A DNA stretch of 64,000 bases from AP-15 sp035503615 (GTDB taxonomy: Bacteria; Pseudomonadota; Alphaproteobacteria; ATCC43930; CGMCC-115725): contig DATJTI010000060.1 in NCBI GenBank assembly GCA_035503615.1, forward strand, positions 32,311 through 96,310, in the 5' to 3' direction. The notes under the pieces are model-generated. The model was not told the DNA's origin. It saw only the letters and a program-made list of their open reading frames with translations, and did no database searches. Position 1 is the stretch's first letter. Each line of letters starts with the position of its first letter. Both the position numbers and the translations under genes were made by a program. This document shows positions 41,890 to 50,889 of the stretch, one piece after another.

Positions 41890-43434
41890 ATGCCCTCGAA
41901 CACCGCCACAGCAGCTGCCGATGGCGCGACGAACCGGCTGGCGATCACCGTCATCGTCGGGCTGGCGACGATCATGCAGGCGCTCGATACGACGATCGCC
42001 AATGTTTCGCTGCCCTACATCCAGGGGTCGCTGGCGGCGAACCAGGACGAGGTCGAATGGGTGCTGACCTCGTATATCGTCGCTGCGGCGATCATGACCC
42101 CGCCGACCGGCTATCTGACCCGGCGGTTCGGGCTCAAGCGGCTGTTCATGACCTCGATCATCGGTTTCACGATCGCCTCGATGCTTTGTGGCATGGCCCA
42201 GTCGCTCGGCGAAATCGTCTCTTTCCGGCTGGTACAGGGTGCGTTTGGTGCTGCCCTTGTGCCGTTGTCGCAGGCGGTGCTGATGAATGCCTACCCGGCC
42301 GAGCGCCAGGGGCGGGCAATTGCTTATTGGGGCATGGCGATCATGATCGGTCCGATCATCGGACCGGTGCTCGGCGGCTGGCTGACTCAGAACTACAGCT
42401 GGCGCTGGGACTTTTTTATCAACGTGCCGATCGGGGCTGTCGCACTCGCGGGCATGCTCGTCTTTCTGCCCGACACGCCGCGATCGAGGGACCGGCTCGA
42501 CTGGTTCGGCTTTGCCGCCTTGAGCGTGGCGATCGGAGCGTTGCAGGTCTTGCTCGACCGCGGTCAGGAGCTCGACTGGTTCGGCTCGCGCGAAATCCTC
42601 GGGCTGGCGGTGGTGAGCGGCGGCGCATTCTGGCTGTTCATCGTGCATACCTTCAGCACGGCGGCGCCGTTTGTCCAGCCGCAACTGTTCCGCGACCGTA
42701 ATTTTGCCGCCGGCACTCTGTTCGTCTTCATCATCGGGATCAGTTTCTTTGCCCCGCTGGCGCTGCTGCCGCTCTATCTGCAGGAGCTGATGGGCTATCC
42801 GATCCTGACTGCGGGGTTCGCGCTGGCGCCCCGCGGATTTGGCACCCTGGTCGCAATGCTGGTGGTGGGCCGGCTCGTCGGTCGGGTTGACACGCGCATC
42901 CTGCTGGCGATCGGCGTCGGGCTGACCGCCTGGGCAATGGGCGACATGAGCGGCTGGACCCCGGCCGTCTCGATGTGGGCCGTCGGCATCAACGGGATCG
43001 TCCAGGGAGCCGGCATGGGCTTTCTGTTTGTGCCGCTCAGCGTCACGACGCTCGCGACACTGGCACCCGAGCAACGCACCGAAGGGGCGGGCTTCTATAA
43101 TCTTGCGCGGAATATCGGGCAGAGCATGGGAGTCTCGGTCGTGTCGGCGCTGCTCGTATCGAACACCCAGGCGAACCACGCCGAGATCGGCGACCATGTC
43201 GCGGCCGTCAACCGCCTGCTGGCCAGCCCGGCGATCGCTCATCTGTGGAGCCCGTTCACGTCAGCCGGACGTGCGGCACTCGATGCCATGATCACCACGC
43301 AGGCCCAGGCCATCGCCTATATTGACGACTTCAAGCTGCTGATGATCCTGACCCTGGCGGCGCTGCCGCTGGTCCTGTTCTTTCGCAAGCCGCCATCCGG
43401 CGCGGGGTCCGGCCCGGCGCCGCCAGCGCATTGA
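41890..43434 (+). CDS. EmrB/QacA (DHA2) MFS multidrug transporter
   Basis: 514 residues with 14 predicted membrane segments, the DHA2 type of proton-drug antiporters. Early motifs include ITVIVGLATIMQALDTTIAN, VSLPYIQGSLAANQDEVEW and LTSYIVAAAIMTPPTGYLTR; WGMAIMIGPIIGPVLGGWL is motif C of exporters. It works with the upstream adaptor to push drugs across both membranes. Control by the divergent TetR protein is inferred from the operator pair. Confidence 0.93.
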   Translation: MPSNTATAAADGATNRLAITVIVGLATIMQALDTTIANVSLPYIQGSLAANQDEVEWVLTSYIVAAAIMTPPTGYLTRRFGLKRLFMTSIIGFTIASMLCGMAQSLGEIVSFRLVQGAFGAALVPLSQAVLMNAYPAERQGRAIAYWGMAIMIGPIIGPVLGGWLTQNYSWRWDFFINVPIGAVALAGMLVFLPDTPRSRDRLDWFGFAALSVAIGALQVLLDRGQELDWFGSREILGLAVVSGGAFWLFIVHTFSTAAPFVQPQLFRDRNFAAGTLFVFIIGISFFAPLALLPLYLQELMGYPILTAGFALAPRGFGTLVAMLVVGRLVGRVDTRILLAIGVGLTAWAMGDMSGWTPAVSMWAVGINGIVQGAGMGFLFVPLSVTTLATLAPEQRTEGAGFYNLARNIGQSMGVSVVSALLVSNTQANHAEIGDHVAAVNRLLASPAIAHLWSPFTSAGRAALDAMITTQAQAIAYIDDFKLLMILTLAALPLVLFFRKPPSGAGSGPAPPAH

Positions 43435-43518
43435 CGGGCGGCGATGCGGCAGGCTGGTTTTCCCGCAGCGGCGATGGTTTAGTCGCGAGCCTGTGAAACC
43501 GGACCGGATGCAGCACGA

Positions 43519-45369
43519 ATGCCGTCACCCCAGCGGATCGAGGATTACGCGCTGATCGGCGACTGTGCGACCGCGGCGCTGGTCGGGCGCAACGGCTCGA
43601 TCGACTGGCTGTGCCTGCCGCGCTTCGATTCGCCGGCATGTTTTGCCGCGTTGCTCGGCGAGCCCGAGCATGGCCGATGGCTGATCGCACCCGAAGATCC
43701 TGCTCCCCGCGTCGAGCGACATTATCTCGACGGCTCGCTGGTGCTCTCGACGATGTTCGAGACCCCCACCGGCGCGGTCGAGCTGATCGATTTTTTCCGG
43801 CCGCGGCACGGGCCGCTCGACCTGGTGCGGCTGGTGCGCGGTCTGCACGGGCGCGTGGCGATGCATGTCGAGCTGGTGCTGCGCTTCGACTATGGCGCGC
43901 TGGTCCCTTGGGTCGAGCAGCTGGCGGAAGGCGGCGTCTCGGCGATCGGCGGACCGGAGCGCGTGGTCCTGCGCACTCCGGTGCCGTTGCGCGGCGAGGA
44001 CCTCAAGACCGTCGGTCAGTTCGAGATCCACGCCGGGGAGACGGTTCCGTTTGTGCTGACCTACGGCCCCTCGCACCAGCCGCCGCCGCGGTCGATCGAT
44101 GCCGAGCGCGCGCTGCACAGCGCCTTGTCGTTCTGGCGGCGCTGGTCCGATCAATGCACACCGGCGGGACCGTGGACCGACACGGTCAAGCGCTCGCTGA
44201 TCGTCCTGAAGGGGCTGACCTTCACCCCGACCGGCGGCATCGTTGCCGCGCCGACAACCTCGCTGCCCGAGAAGCTGGGCGGTCCGCGCAATTGGGACTA
44301 TCGATATTGCTGGCTGCGCGATGCGACCTTTACCCTGCTGGCGCTGATGAATGGCGGATATTCCGACGAAGCACGGGCCTGGCGGGACTGGCTGTTTCGC
44401 GCGGTGGCCGGCAACCCGGACCAGATCCAGATCATGTATGGGCTCGGCGGCGAGCGCCGGCTGACCGAATGGGAGGCGCCGTGGCTGCCGGGCTATGCCG
44501 GCTCGCAGCCGGTGCGCATCGGCAATGACGCCGCCAATCAGACCCAGCTCGATATCTATGGCGAGCTGATGGATGCGCTCTATCACACGGTCCTGCAGGG
44601 TCTGGCGCCGACCGCGCGCACGGCACCGATCGGCCAGGCGATTCTCGGGCATCTCGCCAAGATCTGGGACCAGCCCGACGAGGGGATCTGGGAGGTGCGC
44701 GGGCCGCCGCAGCATTTCACCCACTCCAAGGTGATGACCTGGGTGGCATTCGACCGGGCCATCAAGATCGCCGAACGACTGGGCGGTGACAACCCGGCCG
44801 AATGCTGGCGGAAGCTGCGCGACGAGATCCAGCAAGACATCTGCGCCAAAGCGTTCGATCCCGATCTTGGCAGCTTTGTCCAGGCCTACGGGTCGAAGGC
44901 GCTCGATGCGAGCCTGCTGCTGCTGCCGCTCGTCGGTTTTCTGTCGCCGACCGATCCGCGGATTGTCGGCACCGTCGCGGCGATCGAGCGGCGTCTCGTA
45001 TCCGACCGGCTGGTGATGCGCTACGACAGCGGCGAGGGGATTGACGGATTGCCGCCCGGCGAGGGGGCGTTTCTCGCTTGCAGCTTCTGGCTCGCCGACA
45101 ATTACATCCTGCAGGGCCGCGTCGCCGAGGGGCGGAGCCTGTTCGAGCACCTGCTGACGCTGGCCAGCGATGTCGGCCTGCTGGCCGAGGAATACGATCC
45201 GCACGAGAAGCGCCAGCTGGGAAATTTTCCGCAGGCGTTCTCGCATGTGGCGCTGGTCAATACGGCCTTCAACTTGACCCGTAGCGGCGGCCCGGCGGAG
45301 CAGCGCTCGTCCCGCGATGGCGAACCCGCCCGCGGTACCGCCCGGCGAGTCAGGCCCCCGCCGCTGTAG
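43519..45369 (+). CDS. GH15-family glycoside hydrolase (glucoamylase/trehalase-like)
   Basis: 616 residues, full length for the bacterial GH15 type. The N-terminal supersandwich starts PSPQRIEDYALIGDCATAAL, NGSIDWLCLPRFDSPACF; the (alpha/alpha)6 barrel shows NWDYRYCWLRDATFTLLALM, EWEAPWLPGYAGSQPVRIGN and GEGAFLACSFWLADNYIL. Such enzymes release glucose from alpha-glucans or cleave trehalose. No signal peptide is seen, so it is probably cytoplasmic. The last 20 bp overlap the 3' end of the convergent hydrolase gene. Confidence 0.92.
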   Translation: MPSPQRIEDYALIGDCATAALVGRNGSIDWLCLPRFDSPACFAALLGEPEHGRWLIAPEDPAPRVERHYLDGSLVLSTMFETPTGAVELIDFFRPRHGPLDLVRLVRGLHGRVAMHVELVLRFDYGALVPWVEQLAEGGVSAIGGPERVVLRTPVPLRGEDLKTVGQFEIHAGETVPFVLTYGPSHQPPPRSIDAERALHSALSFWRRWSDQCTPAGPWTDTVKRSLIVLKGLTFTPTGGIVAAPTTSLPEKLGGPRNWDYRYCWLRDATFTLLALMNGGYSDEARAWRDWLFRAVAGNPDQIQIMYGLGGERRLTEWEAPWLPGYAGSQPVRIGNDAANQTQLDIYGELMDALYHTVLQGLAPTARTAPIGQAILGHLAKIWDQPDEGIWEVRGPPQHFTHSKVMTWVAFDRAIKIAERLGGDNPAECWRKLRDEIQQDICAKAFDPDLGSFVQAYGSKALDASLLLLPLVGFLSPTDPRIVGTVAAIERRLVSDRLVMRYDSGEGIDGLPPGEGAFLACSFWLADNYILQGRVAEGRSLFEHLLTLASDVGLLAEEYDPHEKRQLGNFPQAFSHVALVNTAFNLTRSGGPAEQRSSRDGEPARGTARRVRPPPL

Positions 45370-46315
45370 CCAGCCCCTGGCGCAGCGCCGCGGCGCAATC
45401 GCCGAGCGCGCGCCGCGCCGTCGCGACCAGCCGGCCGTAGCGGATGAAGCCGTGGCCGAGACCGTCATAGATCTGGAGCTCGCAGGCGACGCCGGCCTCT
45501 TTCAGTGCCGCGGCCAAGCGGTGGCTGTCATCGAGCAGCGGATCGAGACTGCCGATGATCAGATGCGCCGGCGGCAAGCCCGCCAGCAGGCCGAGGATCG
45601 GCGCCGCCCGCCAATCCGCCTGCTGCTGTGCATGCTCGAGATAGGTTTCCCAGATCCAGCGCATCTGGGTCTGCGACAAGCCGGCACCCTGGCCAAAGCG
45701 CTGCCAGGACGCGCTGTCGCTGTCGGCCGAGTAGACGCCATAGATCAACACCATGAAGCGCAACGCGGCGAGGCCCTCGTCGCGCAAGGCGAGCGCCGCC
45801 GCGAGCGCGAGGTTGCCGCCCGCCGAATCACCGCCGACGGCGATCCGGGTCGGGTCGATGCCGAGCCCGGAACCTTCGCGTGCCGCCAGCCGGGTCACCG
45901 CCACCATCTCCTCGAACGCCTTTGGAAAGCGGTGCTCGGGCGACAATTTGTAATCGACCGACAGTGCTGCGGCACCGGAGCCGCGCACCAGCTCGCGCAG
46001 CATCGCATCCCAGGAGGAAAGGCTGCCCTGCACAAAGCCTCCGCCATGCGCGTAGACGATCAGCGGCGGGCGCGCCACATCGTCGGGCAGATAGAGCCGG
46101 CACGGCACCTGTCCGTGCGGACCCGGCAGGGCGAGATCGCGCTCCTGCCGCAGCGGCACCGAGCCCTCGCCGAGAAAGGCGCCGATCCGGTCCACCACGG
46201 CCCGCACCTCGGCAAGCGGCGCCCGGGTGCGGTCGGGAGCGACGAGGCCGCGCTCCTGCAGCAGCCGGCCGGCCGCCGCCAGCTCCGGATCGACCCGCAC
46301 TGTCGCATCGCTCAT
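45350..46315 (-). CDS. HSL-family alpha/beta hydrolase (esterase/lipase)
   Basis: 321 residues with the hormone-sensitive-lipase signature: YAHGGGFVQG (oxyanion HGGG) and VGGDSAGGNLAL (nucleophile Ser). The Asp is in GSLDPLLDDS and the His in YDGLGHGFI. Acts on short acyl esters, substrate unknown. Its 3' end overlaps the GH15 3' end by 20 bp on the opposite strand. Confidence 0.92.
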   Translation of the reverse strand: MSDATVRVDPELAAAGRLLQERGLVAPDRTRAPLAEVRAVVDRIGAFLGEGSVPLRQERDLALPGPHGQVPCRLYLPDDVARPPLIVYAHGGGFVQGSLSSWDAMLRELVRGSGAAALSVDYKLSPEHRFPKAFEEMVAVTRLAAREGSGLGIDPTRIAVGGDSAGGNLALAAALALRDEGLAALRFMVLIYGVYSADSDSASWQRFGQGAGLSQTQMRWIWETYLEHAQQQADWRAAPILGLLAGLPPAHLIIGSLDPLLDDSHRLAAALKEAGVACELQIYDGLGHGFIRYGRLVATARRALGDCAAALRQGLATAAGA

Positions 46316-46473
46316 GGCCGTCCTCCCGCTTTTCGGTTCAGCGACCGATTAAACCGCGGCCCGGTGCCGCCCCGCAACCTCGATCGCCGCCGCCTGCGGA
46401 ACCGCGCGCGATGGGCGCCGCCCGCTTCCATCGGGGCTGCTTTCCATGCGGGCAATGCCCCTATACTGTGGCT

Positions 46474-46510
46474 GCGCGGATGAGCGGGGCGGCGCGGACG
46501 AGCGGGGGCG
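46474..46510. repeat. 18/19-bp tandem duplication before the aldo-keto reductase gene
   Basis: GCGCGGATGAGCGGGGCG at 46474 and GCGCGGACGAGCGGGGGCG at 46492. The first copy contributes an ATG (46480) that would add 12 residues to the aldo-keto reductase in frame, which is why I prefer the GTG just after the repeat. Confidence 0.85.
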
Positions 46511-46515
46511 GTCGG

Positions 46516-47460
46516 GTGGAACAGCGCAATCTGGGAAGATCGGGACTGCGCGTGTCGGCGGTCGGGCTCGGCTGCAACAATTTCGGCGGCCGCATCGATC
46601 TCGACGCGACCCGGCTGGTTGTGCACAAGGCGCTCGATCTCGGCATCACGTTTTTTGACGGATCCGACACCTACGGCGATCCCCGCGGCAGCGCCGAAAG
46701 CTGTCTCGGCGAGATCCTGGGGCCGCGCCGCAAGGACATCGTGCTGGCCACCAAATTCGCCCGGCCGATGGACGATTCCGGCCGGTTCGAGGGCGCTTCG
46801 CGGCGCTATATCATGGCCGAAGTCGAGGCCAGCCTGAGGCGGCTCAAGACCGACTGGATCGATCTTTATCAGCAGCATCAGCCCGACCCGCTGACCCCGA
46901 TCGAGGAGACCTTGCGCGCCCTCGACGACCTCGTGCATCAGGGCAAGGTGCGCTATCTCGGCTGTTCGACGCTGCCGGCATGGCAGGTCGTCGAGGCGCA
47001 GTGGACTGCAAAGCATCACGGGCTGCATCGCTTCGCCTCGTGCCAGGAGGAGTACAGCCTGCTGGCGCGCGGGCTCGACCATGAGATGATGCCGGTCATC
47101 AACGCTTACGGGTTGGGGCTGATCCCGTTCCGGCCGCTCGCCAACGGGCTCTTGACCGGCAAGTACCAGCGGGGCGCGCCGCTGCCGTCAGGTGCGCGGC
47201 TCAGCGCCGAGACCAGGGCGGCGGGCCGTTATCTGACCGAACAAAACTGGGCAATGGTCGAGCGCCTTGAAGGGTTCGCGATCGAGCGGGGCCATGCCCT
47301 CCTCGACCTCGCGTTCGGCTGGCTGCTGGCGCGCCCGGTGGTGGCGAGTGTGATCGCCGGTGCGACACGGCCGGAGCAGGTCGAACAGAATGTGCGCGCT
47401 GCCACCGCCTGGCGCTTGAGCCGCGACGAAATGGACCAGGTCGATCGGATGACCGAATAA
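46516..47460 (+). CDS. Aldo-keto reductase
   Basis: 314 residues from the GTG at 46516 with a G-rich ribosome site; an ATG at 46480 is an alternative. The catalytic tetrad is visible: Asp and Tyr in FFDGSDTYGD, Lys in LATKFARP, His in YQQHQPDP. NADPH contacts lie near VASVIAGATRPEQVEQNV. It reduces aldehydes or ketones; the closest type is the broad AKR 'YghZ/Tas/PdxI-like' group. An SDR gene follows 27 nt later in the same direction. Confidence 0.92.
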   Translation: MEQRNLGRSGLRVSAVGLGCNNFGGRIDLDATRLVVHKALDLGITFFDGSDTYGDPRGSAESCLGEILGPRRKDIVLATKFARPMDDSGRFEGASRRYIMAEVEASLRRLKTDWIDLYQQHQPDPLTPIEETLRALDDLVHQGKVRYLGCSTLPAWQVVEAQWTAKHHGLHRFASCQEEYSLLARGLDHEMMPVINAYGLGLIPFRPLANGLLTGKYQRGAPLPSGARLSAETRAAGRYLTEQNWAMVERLEGFAIERGHALLDLAFGWLLARPVVASVIAGATRPEQVEQNVRAATAWRLSRDEMDQVDRMTE

Positions 47461-47487
47461 ATTCACAACTCTGGGAAGGAACCGACC

Positions 47488-48270
47488 ATGAATGTTCAAC
47501 TGAACGGAAAGAGTGCCGTTGTCACCGGCGGCAGCAAGGGGCTCGGGCTCGCGATCGCCAAGGAATTCGCCGCCTCGGGGGCCGATGTCGCGATCTTGGC
47601 GCGCGACCAAGCCACCCTTGCCGACGCCAAGGGCCAGATCCAGCAGGGCGCCAAAGGCAAGGTCGCGGCGATTAGCTGCGACGTGGCGAAAATGGCGCCG
47701 ATCAAGGCCGCCTACGATCAGATCATGTCGGAATTCGGCAAGATCGACATCTATGTCAACAATGCCGGCCAATCGATCCGCGGCCCGTCGGAGACGCTGA
47801 CCGACGAGCAGTGGCAGGCCGATCTCGATCTCAAATTGTTCGCGCAGATCCGCTTTTGCCGGCTCGTCTTCCCGCAGATGAAAGAGCGCAAATGGGGTCG
47901 CATCATCAGCGTCCTCAATATTGGCGCCAAGGCACCGGGCGCCGACAGCGCGCCGACCTCGGTCAGCCGCGCGGCGCAGATGGCGTTCACCAAGGCGTTG
48001 TCGCAGGAAGGCGCCCCGCACAATGTGCTGGTCAATTCGCTGCATGTCGGCGTCATCGTCAGCGACCAGATCAAGCGCCGCTATGATCGCGAGCGGCCGA
48101 ATGTCAGCTTCGAGCAATACATCGTCGAGGCCGGCAAGGCGGTGCCGATGGGCCGCATGGGACGGGCCGAGGAATTCGCCGCGGTCGCGACCTTCCTCGC
48201 CTCTGACGCCGCCTCCTACGTGACCGGCTGCGCGATCAACGTCGATGGCGGTCGCTCGCCGGTCGTCTAG
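47488..48270 (+). CDS. SDR-family oxidoreductase with altered active site
   Basis: 260 residues. The NAD(P) fold is intact: VVTGGSKGLGLAIAKEF (Gly-rich loop) and YVNNAGQSIRG (NNAG). The catalytic YxxxK is not present: the aligned stretch reads PTSVSRAAQMAFTKAL, with Thr and Arg where Tyr and Lys belong. I recall an SDR subgroup with the same PTSVxRA pattern, so it may be a lineage feature rather than decay. Reduction by the usual mechanism is doubtful. AAGGA precedes the start. Confidence 0.85.
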   Translation: MNVQLNGKSAVVTGGSKGLGLAIAKEFAASGADVAILARDQATLADAKGQIQQGAKGKVAAISCDVAKMAPIKAAYDQIMSEFGKIDIYVNNAGQSIRGPSETLTDEQWQADLDLKLFAQIRFCRLVFPQMKERKWGRIISVLNIGAKAPGADSAPTSVSRAAQMAFTKALSQEGAPHNVLVNSLHVGVIVSDQIKRRYDRERPNVSFEQYIVEAGKAVPMGRMGRAEEFAAVATFLASDAASYVTGCAINVDGGRSPVV

Positions 48271-48302
48271 CGGCATCATCTGGCGGCACAAGGCCGAGCC
48301 CG

Positions 48303-49550
48303 ATGGACCTGATCATCAAGAATGCGCGGCCGGCGGACTTGCCGGCCGCCGCGGCGCCGGTCGATATCGGTGTCGCCGATGGCCGGATCGCCGCGATCGG
48401 CCGCGGTCTCGGCGATGCCACCGAAATCTCCGATGCGGCGGGGCGGCTCGCCTGTCCCGGGCTCGTCGAGACCCACATCCATCTCGACAAGTCGCGGCTG
48501 ATCGACCGTTGTCCGCCCGAAGCGGGGCGCCGCATCGCGCCGATGGCCCAGGTCAAGGCGATCAAGCACGAGCTGACGGCAGAGGATGTAGGACGGCGCG
48601 CGGCGTATACCCTCGAAGACTGCATCCGCAACGGCACCACGCGCATGCGCACCCAGGTCGAGCTCGACCCGGCGATCGGCATGCGCGGCTTCGAGGGCGT
48701 GCAATGGGCCGCCGCCGAGTACCGCTGGGCGATCGATGTCGAAATCTGCGTCTTCGCCCAGGACGGGCTGACCAACTATCCCGGTGTCGACGAGTTGCTC
48801 GTCGAAGGGTTGCGGCGTGGGGCGCGGGCGATCGGCGGCGCGCCGCGCTACGACCCCGACCATGGCGGGCAAATCCGGCGCATCTTCGAGCTGGCACGCG
48901 AGTTCGATGCCGAGATCGACATCCATCTCGATGTCGGCGACGGTCCCGAGCCGCTCGATATTCCGCTCGTCTGCGAGCTGACCCGGCAATTCGGACGCGG
49001 CGGCCGGGTGACGGTCGGCCATATGGCCAAGCTTGCAGCACTGCCGCCCGCCGAACTCGCGGCGGTGGCGCAGCATATGGCCGATGCCGGGGTCGCGGTC
49101 ACGGTGCTGCCGCTGACCGATCTCTACCTGATGGGCCGCGACCGCGACCACGAGGTTCGCCGCGGTGTCGCCGACGCCAACTTCCTCGTCGAGCACGGGG
49201 TCAATTGCTCCTTATCCACCAACAACGTGCTGAACCCAGCCACGCCCTACGGCGATTGCTCGCTCATTCGCATGGCTAACCTGCACGCCAACGTGCTGCA
49301 GGTCGCCCGCGCCGAGCAGCTGCACGAAATTTTTTTGATGCTGACCGAGCGCTCCGCCCGGCTGCTCAACTTTGAGGATTACGGGTTCGCCATCGGCAAC
49401 CCTGCGGATATCGTGATCATCGATGCGGCGACACCCGAGCAGGCGATCGCCGAGATTCGCCAGCCGGTCGCGGTTTACAAGCGCGGGCGACGCACCGTGA
49501 CGCGGCATCCGCCCATGTTACTGCGCCCGCCTGCCTGCTCGGCGGCATAA
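48303..49550 (+). CDS. Amidohydrolase (cytosine-deaminase-like, metal dependent)
   Basis: 415 residues. The metal site begins LVETHIHLDKSRL (HxH), then IDIHLDVGDG with the His of strand 5, VTVGHMAKLAAL and the late metal Asp-equivalent region SLSTNNVLNPATPYGD. The flanking beta-sandwich starts MDLIIKNARPADLPA and ends GNPADIVIIDAATPEQAIAE. This layout is that of CodA/isocytosine-type deaminases and related hydrolases. It lies 33 nt after the SDR gene and is probably co-transcribed; the substrate is unknown. Confidence 0.88.
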   Translation: MDLIIKNARPADLPAAAAPVDIGVADGRIAAIGRGLGDATEISDAAGRLACPGLVETHIHLDKSRLIDRCPPEAGRRIAPMAQVKAIKHELTAEDVGRRAAYTLEDCIRNGTTRMRTQVELDPAIGMRGFEGVQWAAAEYRWAIDVEICVFAQDGLTNYPGVDELLVEGLRRGARAIGGAPRYDPDHGGQIRRIFELAREFDAEIDIHLDVGDGPEPLDIPLVCELTRQFGRGGRVTVGHMAKLAALPPAELAAVAQHMADAGVAVTVLPLTDLYLMGRDRDHEVRRGVADANFLVEHGVNCSLSTNNVLNPATPYGDCSLIRMANLHANVLQVARAEQLHEIFLMLTERSARLLNFEDYGFAIGNPADIVIIDAATPEQAIAEIRQPVAVYKRGRRTVTRHPPMLLRPPACSAA

Positions 49551-49628
49551 TCCCCGGCGATTGGCGCCATCACGCTCGCCAAACCGCTCGCACCCGGCTA
49601 AAAGGCGCCGTCCACTGGGTGAGCCGAC

Positions 49629-50861
49629 ATGCCTGACGATTTCTACCGGATCAAGCGCCTCCCTCCCTATGTCTTCAGCGAGGTCAACGCGCTGAAGGCC
49701 AAGGCCCGCGCCGCTGGGCGTGACGTCATCGATCTCGGCATGGGCAATCCCGACGGTCCGACCCCGCCGCACATCGTCGCCAAGCTGATCGAGGCGGTGC
49801 AAAACCCGAAGACGCACGGCTATTCGGTGTCGCGCGGCATCACTGGGCTGCGCCGCGCCTGCGCCGGCTACTATGCCCGCCGCTTCAATGTCGAGCTCGA
49901 TCCCGAGCGCGAAGTCATCGTCACCCTGGGCTCGAAGGAAGGGCTCGCCAACCTGGCGCAGGCGATCACGGCACCGGGCGACATCGTGCTGGTGCCGAAC
50001 CCGTGCTATCCGATCCACGCCTTTGGTTTCATCATGGCCGGCGCCTCGGTGCGTCATGTCCCGGTCGGCCCCGAATTCGATTTCCTCGCCGAATTGAAAA
50101 AGGCGGTGCAGCACAGCATCCCGGCGCCGCTGGCAATCGTGCTGAACTTCCCGGCGAACCCGACGGCGCAGACCGTCGATCTCGATTTCTACGGCGAGAT
50201 TGTCGCGTTCTGCCGCCGCCACAACATCGTCGTGTTGTCCGATCTCGCCTATGCCGAAATCTATTTCGACGGCCGGCCACCACCTTCGATCCTCGAAGTG
50301 CCGGGCGCACGCGACATCGCCGTCGAATTCACCTCGGTCAGCAAGACCTATTCGATGGCCGGCTGGCGCATCGGCTTCGCGGTTGGCAACGAGCGGCTGA
50401 TCGCGGCCCTGTCGCGGGTCAAATCCTATCTCGATTACGGTGCATTCACCCCGATCCAGGTGGCGGCGACCGCGGCGCTGAACGGCCCGCAGGAGTGCAT
50501 CGCCGAGACCCGCATGCGCTACCAGGCGCGCCGCGACGTGGTCATCGACGGGTTGCGCCAGGCGGGCTGGGAGGTGCCGCCGCCCGAAGCGACGATGTTC
50601 GCCTGGGCTCCGATCCCGCCGCAGTTCCGCGCGATCGGCAGCCTCGCCTTCTCCAAGCTGCTGCTCGAACGCGCCAATGTCGCGGTCTCGCCGGGTGTCG
50701 GTTTCGGCGAACACGGCGAGGGCTTTGTGCGCATCGCACTCGTAGAAAACCGCCAGCGCCTGCGTCAGGCGGCCCGCAACATCAAGGCCTTTCTTGCCGG
50801 GCGCAACGACGTCGCCACGGTCGATCGCGACGATCGAGCGCTCGCTGACGCGGCACCCTAG
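49629..50861 (+). CDS. alaC: Alanine transaminase AlaC
   Basis: 410 residues, close to E. coli AlaC over its whole length: the head RIKRLPPYVFSEVNALKAKA, DLGMGNPDGPTPPHIV, VTLGSKEGLANLAQAI, PNPCYPIHAFG, LNFPANPTAQTV and the PLP-lysine stretch SVSKTYSMAGWRIGF. It interconverts alanine/2-oxoglutarate and pyruvate/glutamate. It ends 28 nt from the convergent ispG gene. Confidence 0.92.
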   Translation: MPDDFYRIKRLPPYVFSEVNALKAKARAAGRDVIDLGMGNPDGPTPPHIVAKLIEAVQNPKTHGYSVSRGITGLRRACAGYYARRFNVELDPEREVIVTLGSKEGLANLAQAITAPGDIVLVPNPCYPIHAFGFIMAGASVRHVPVGPEFDFLAELKKAVQHSIPAPLAIVLNFPANPTAQTVDLDFYGEIVAFCRRHNIVVLSDLAYAEIYFDGRPPPSILEVPGARDIAVEFTSVSKTYSMAGWRIGFAVGNERLIAALSRVKSYLDYGAFTPIQVAATAALNGPQECIAETRMRYQARRDVVIDGLRQAGWEVPPPEATMFAWAPIPPQFRAIGSLAFSKLLLERANVAVSPGVGFGEHGEGFVRIALVENRQRLRQAARNIKAFLAGRNDVATVDRDDRALADAAP

Positions 50862-50889
50862 ACCTCTTCCGTCGAGGCAGAACGGCCTG

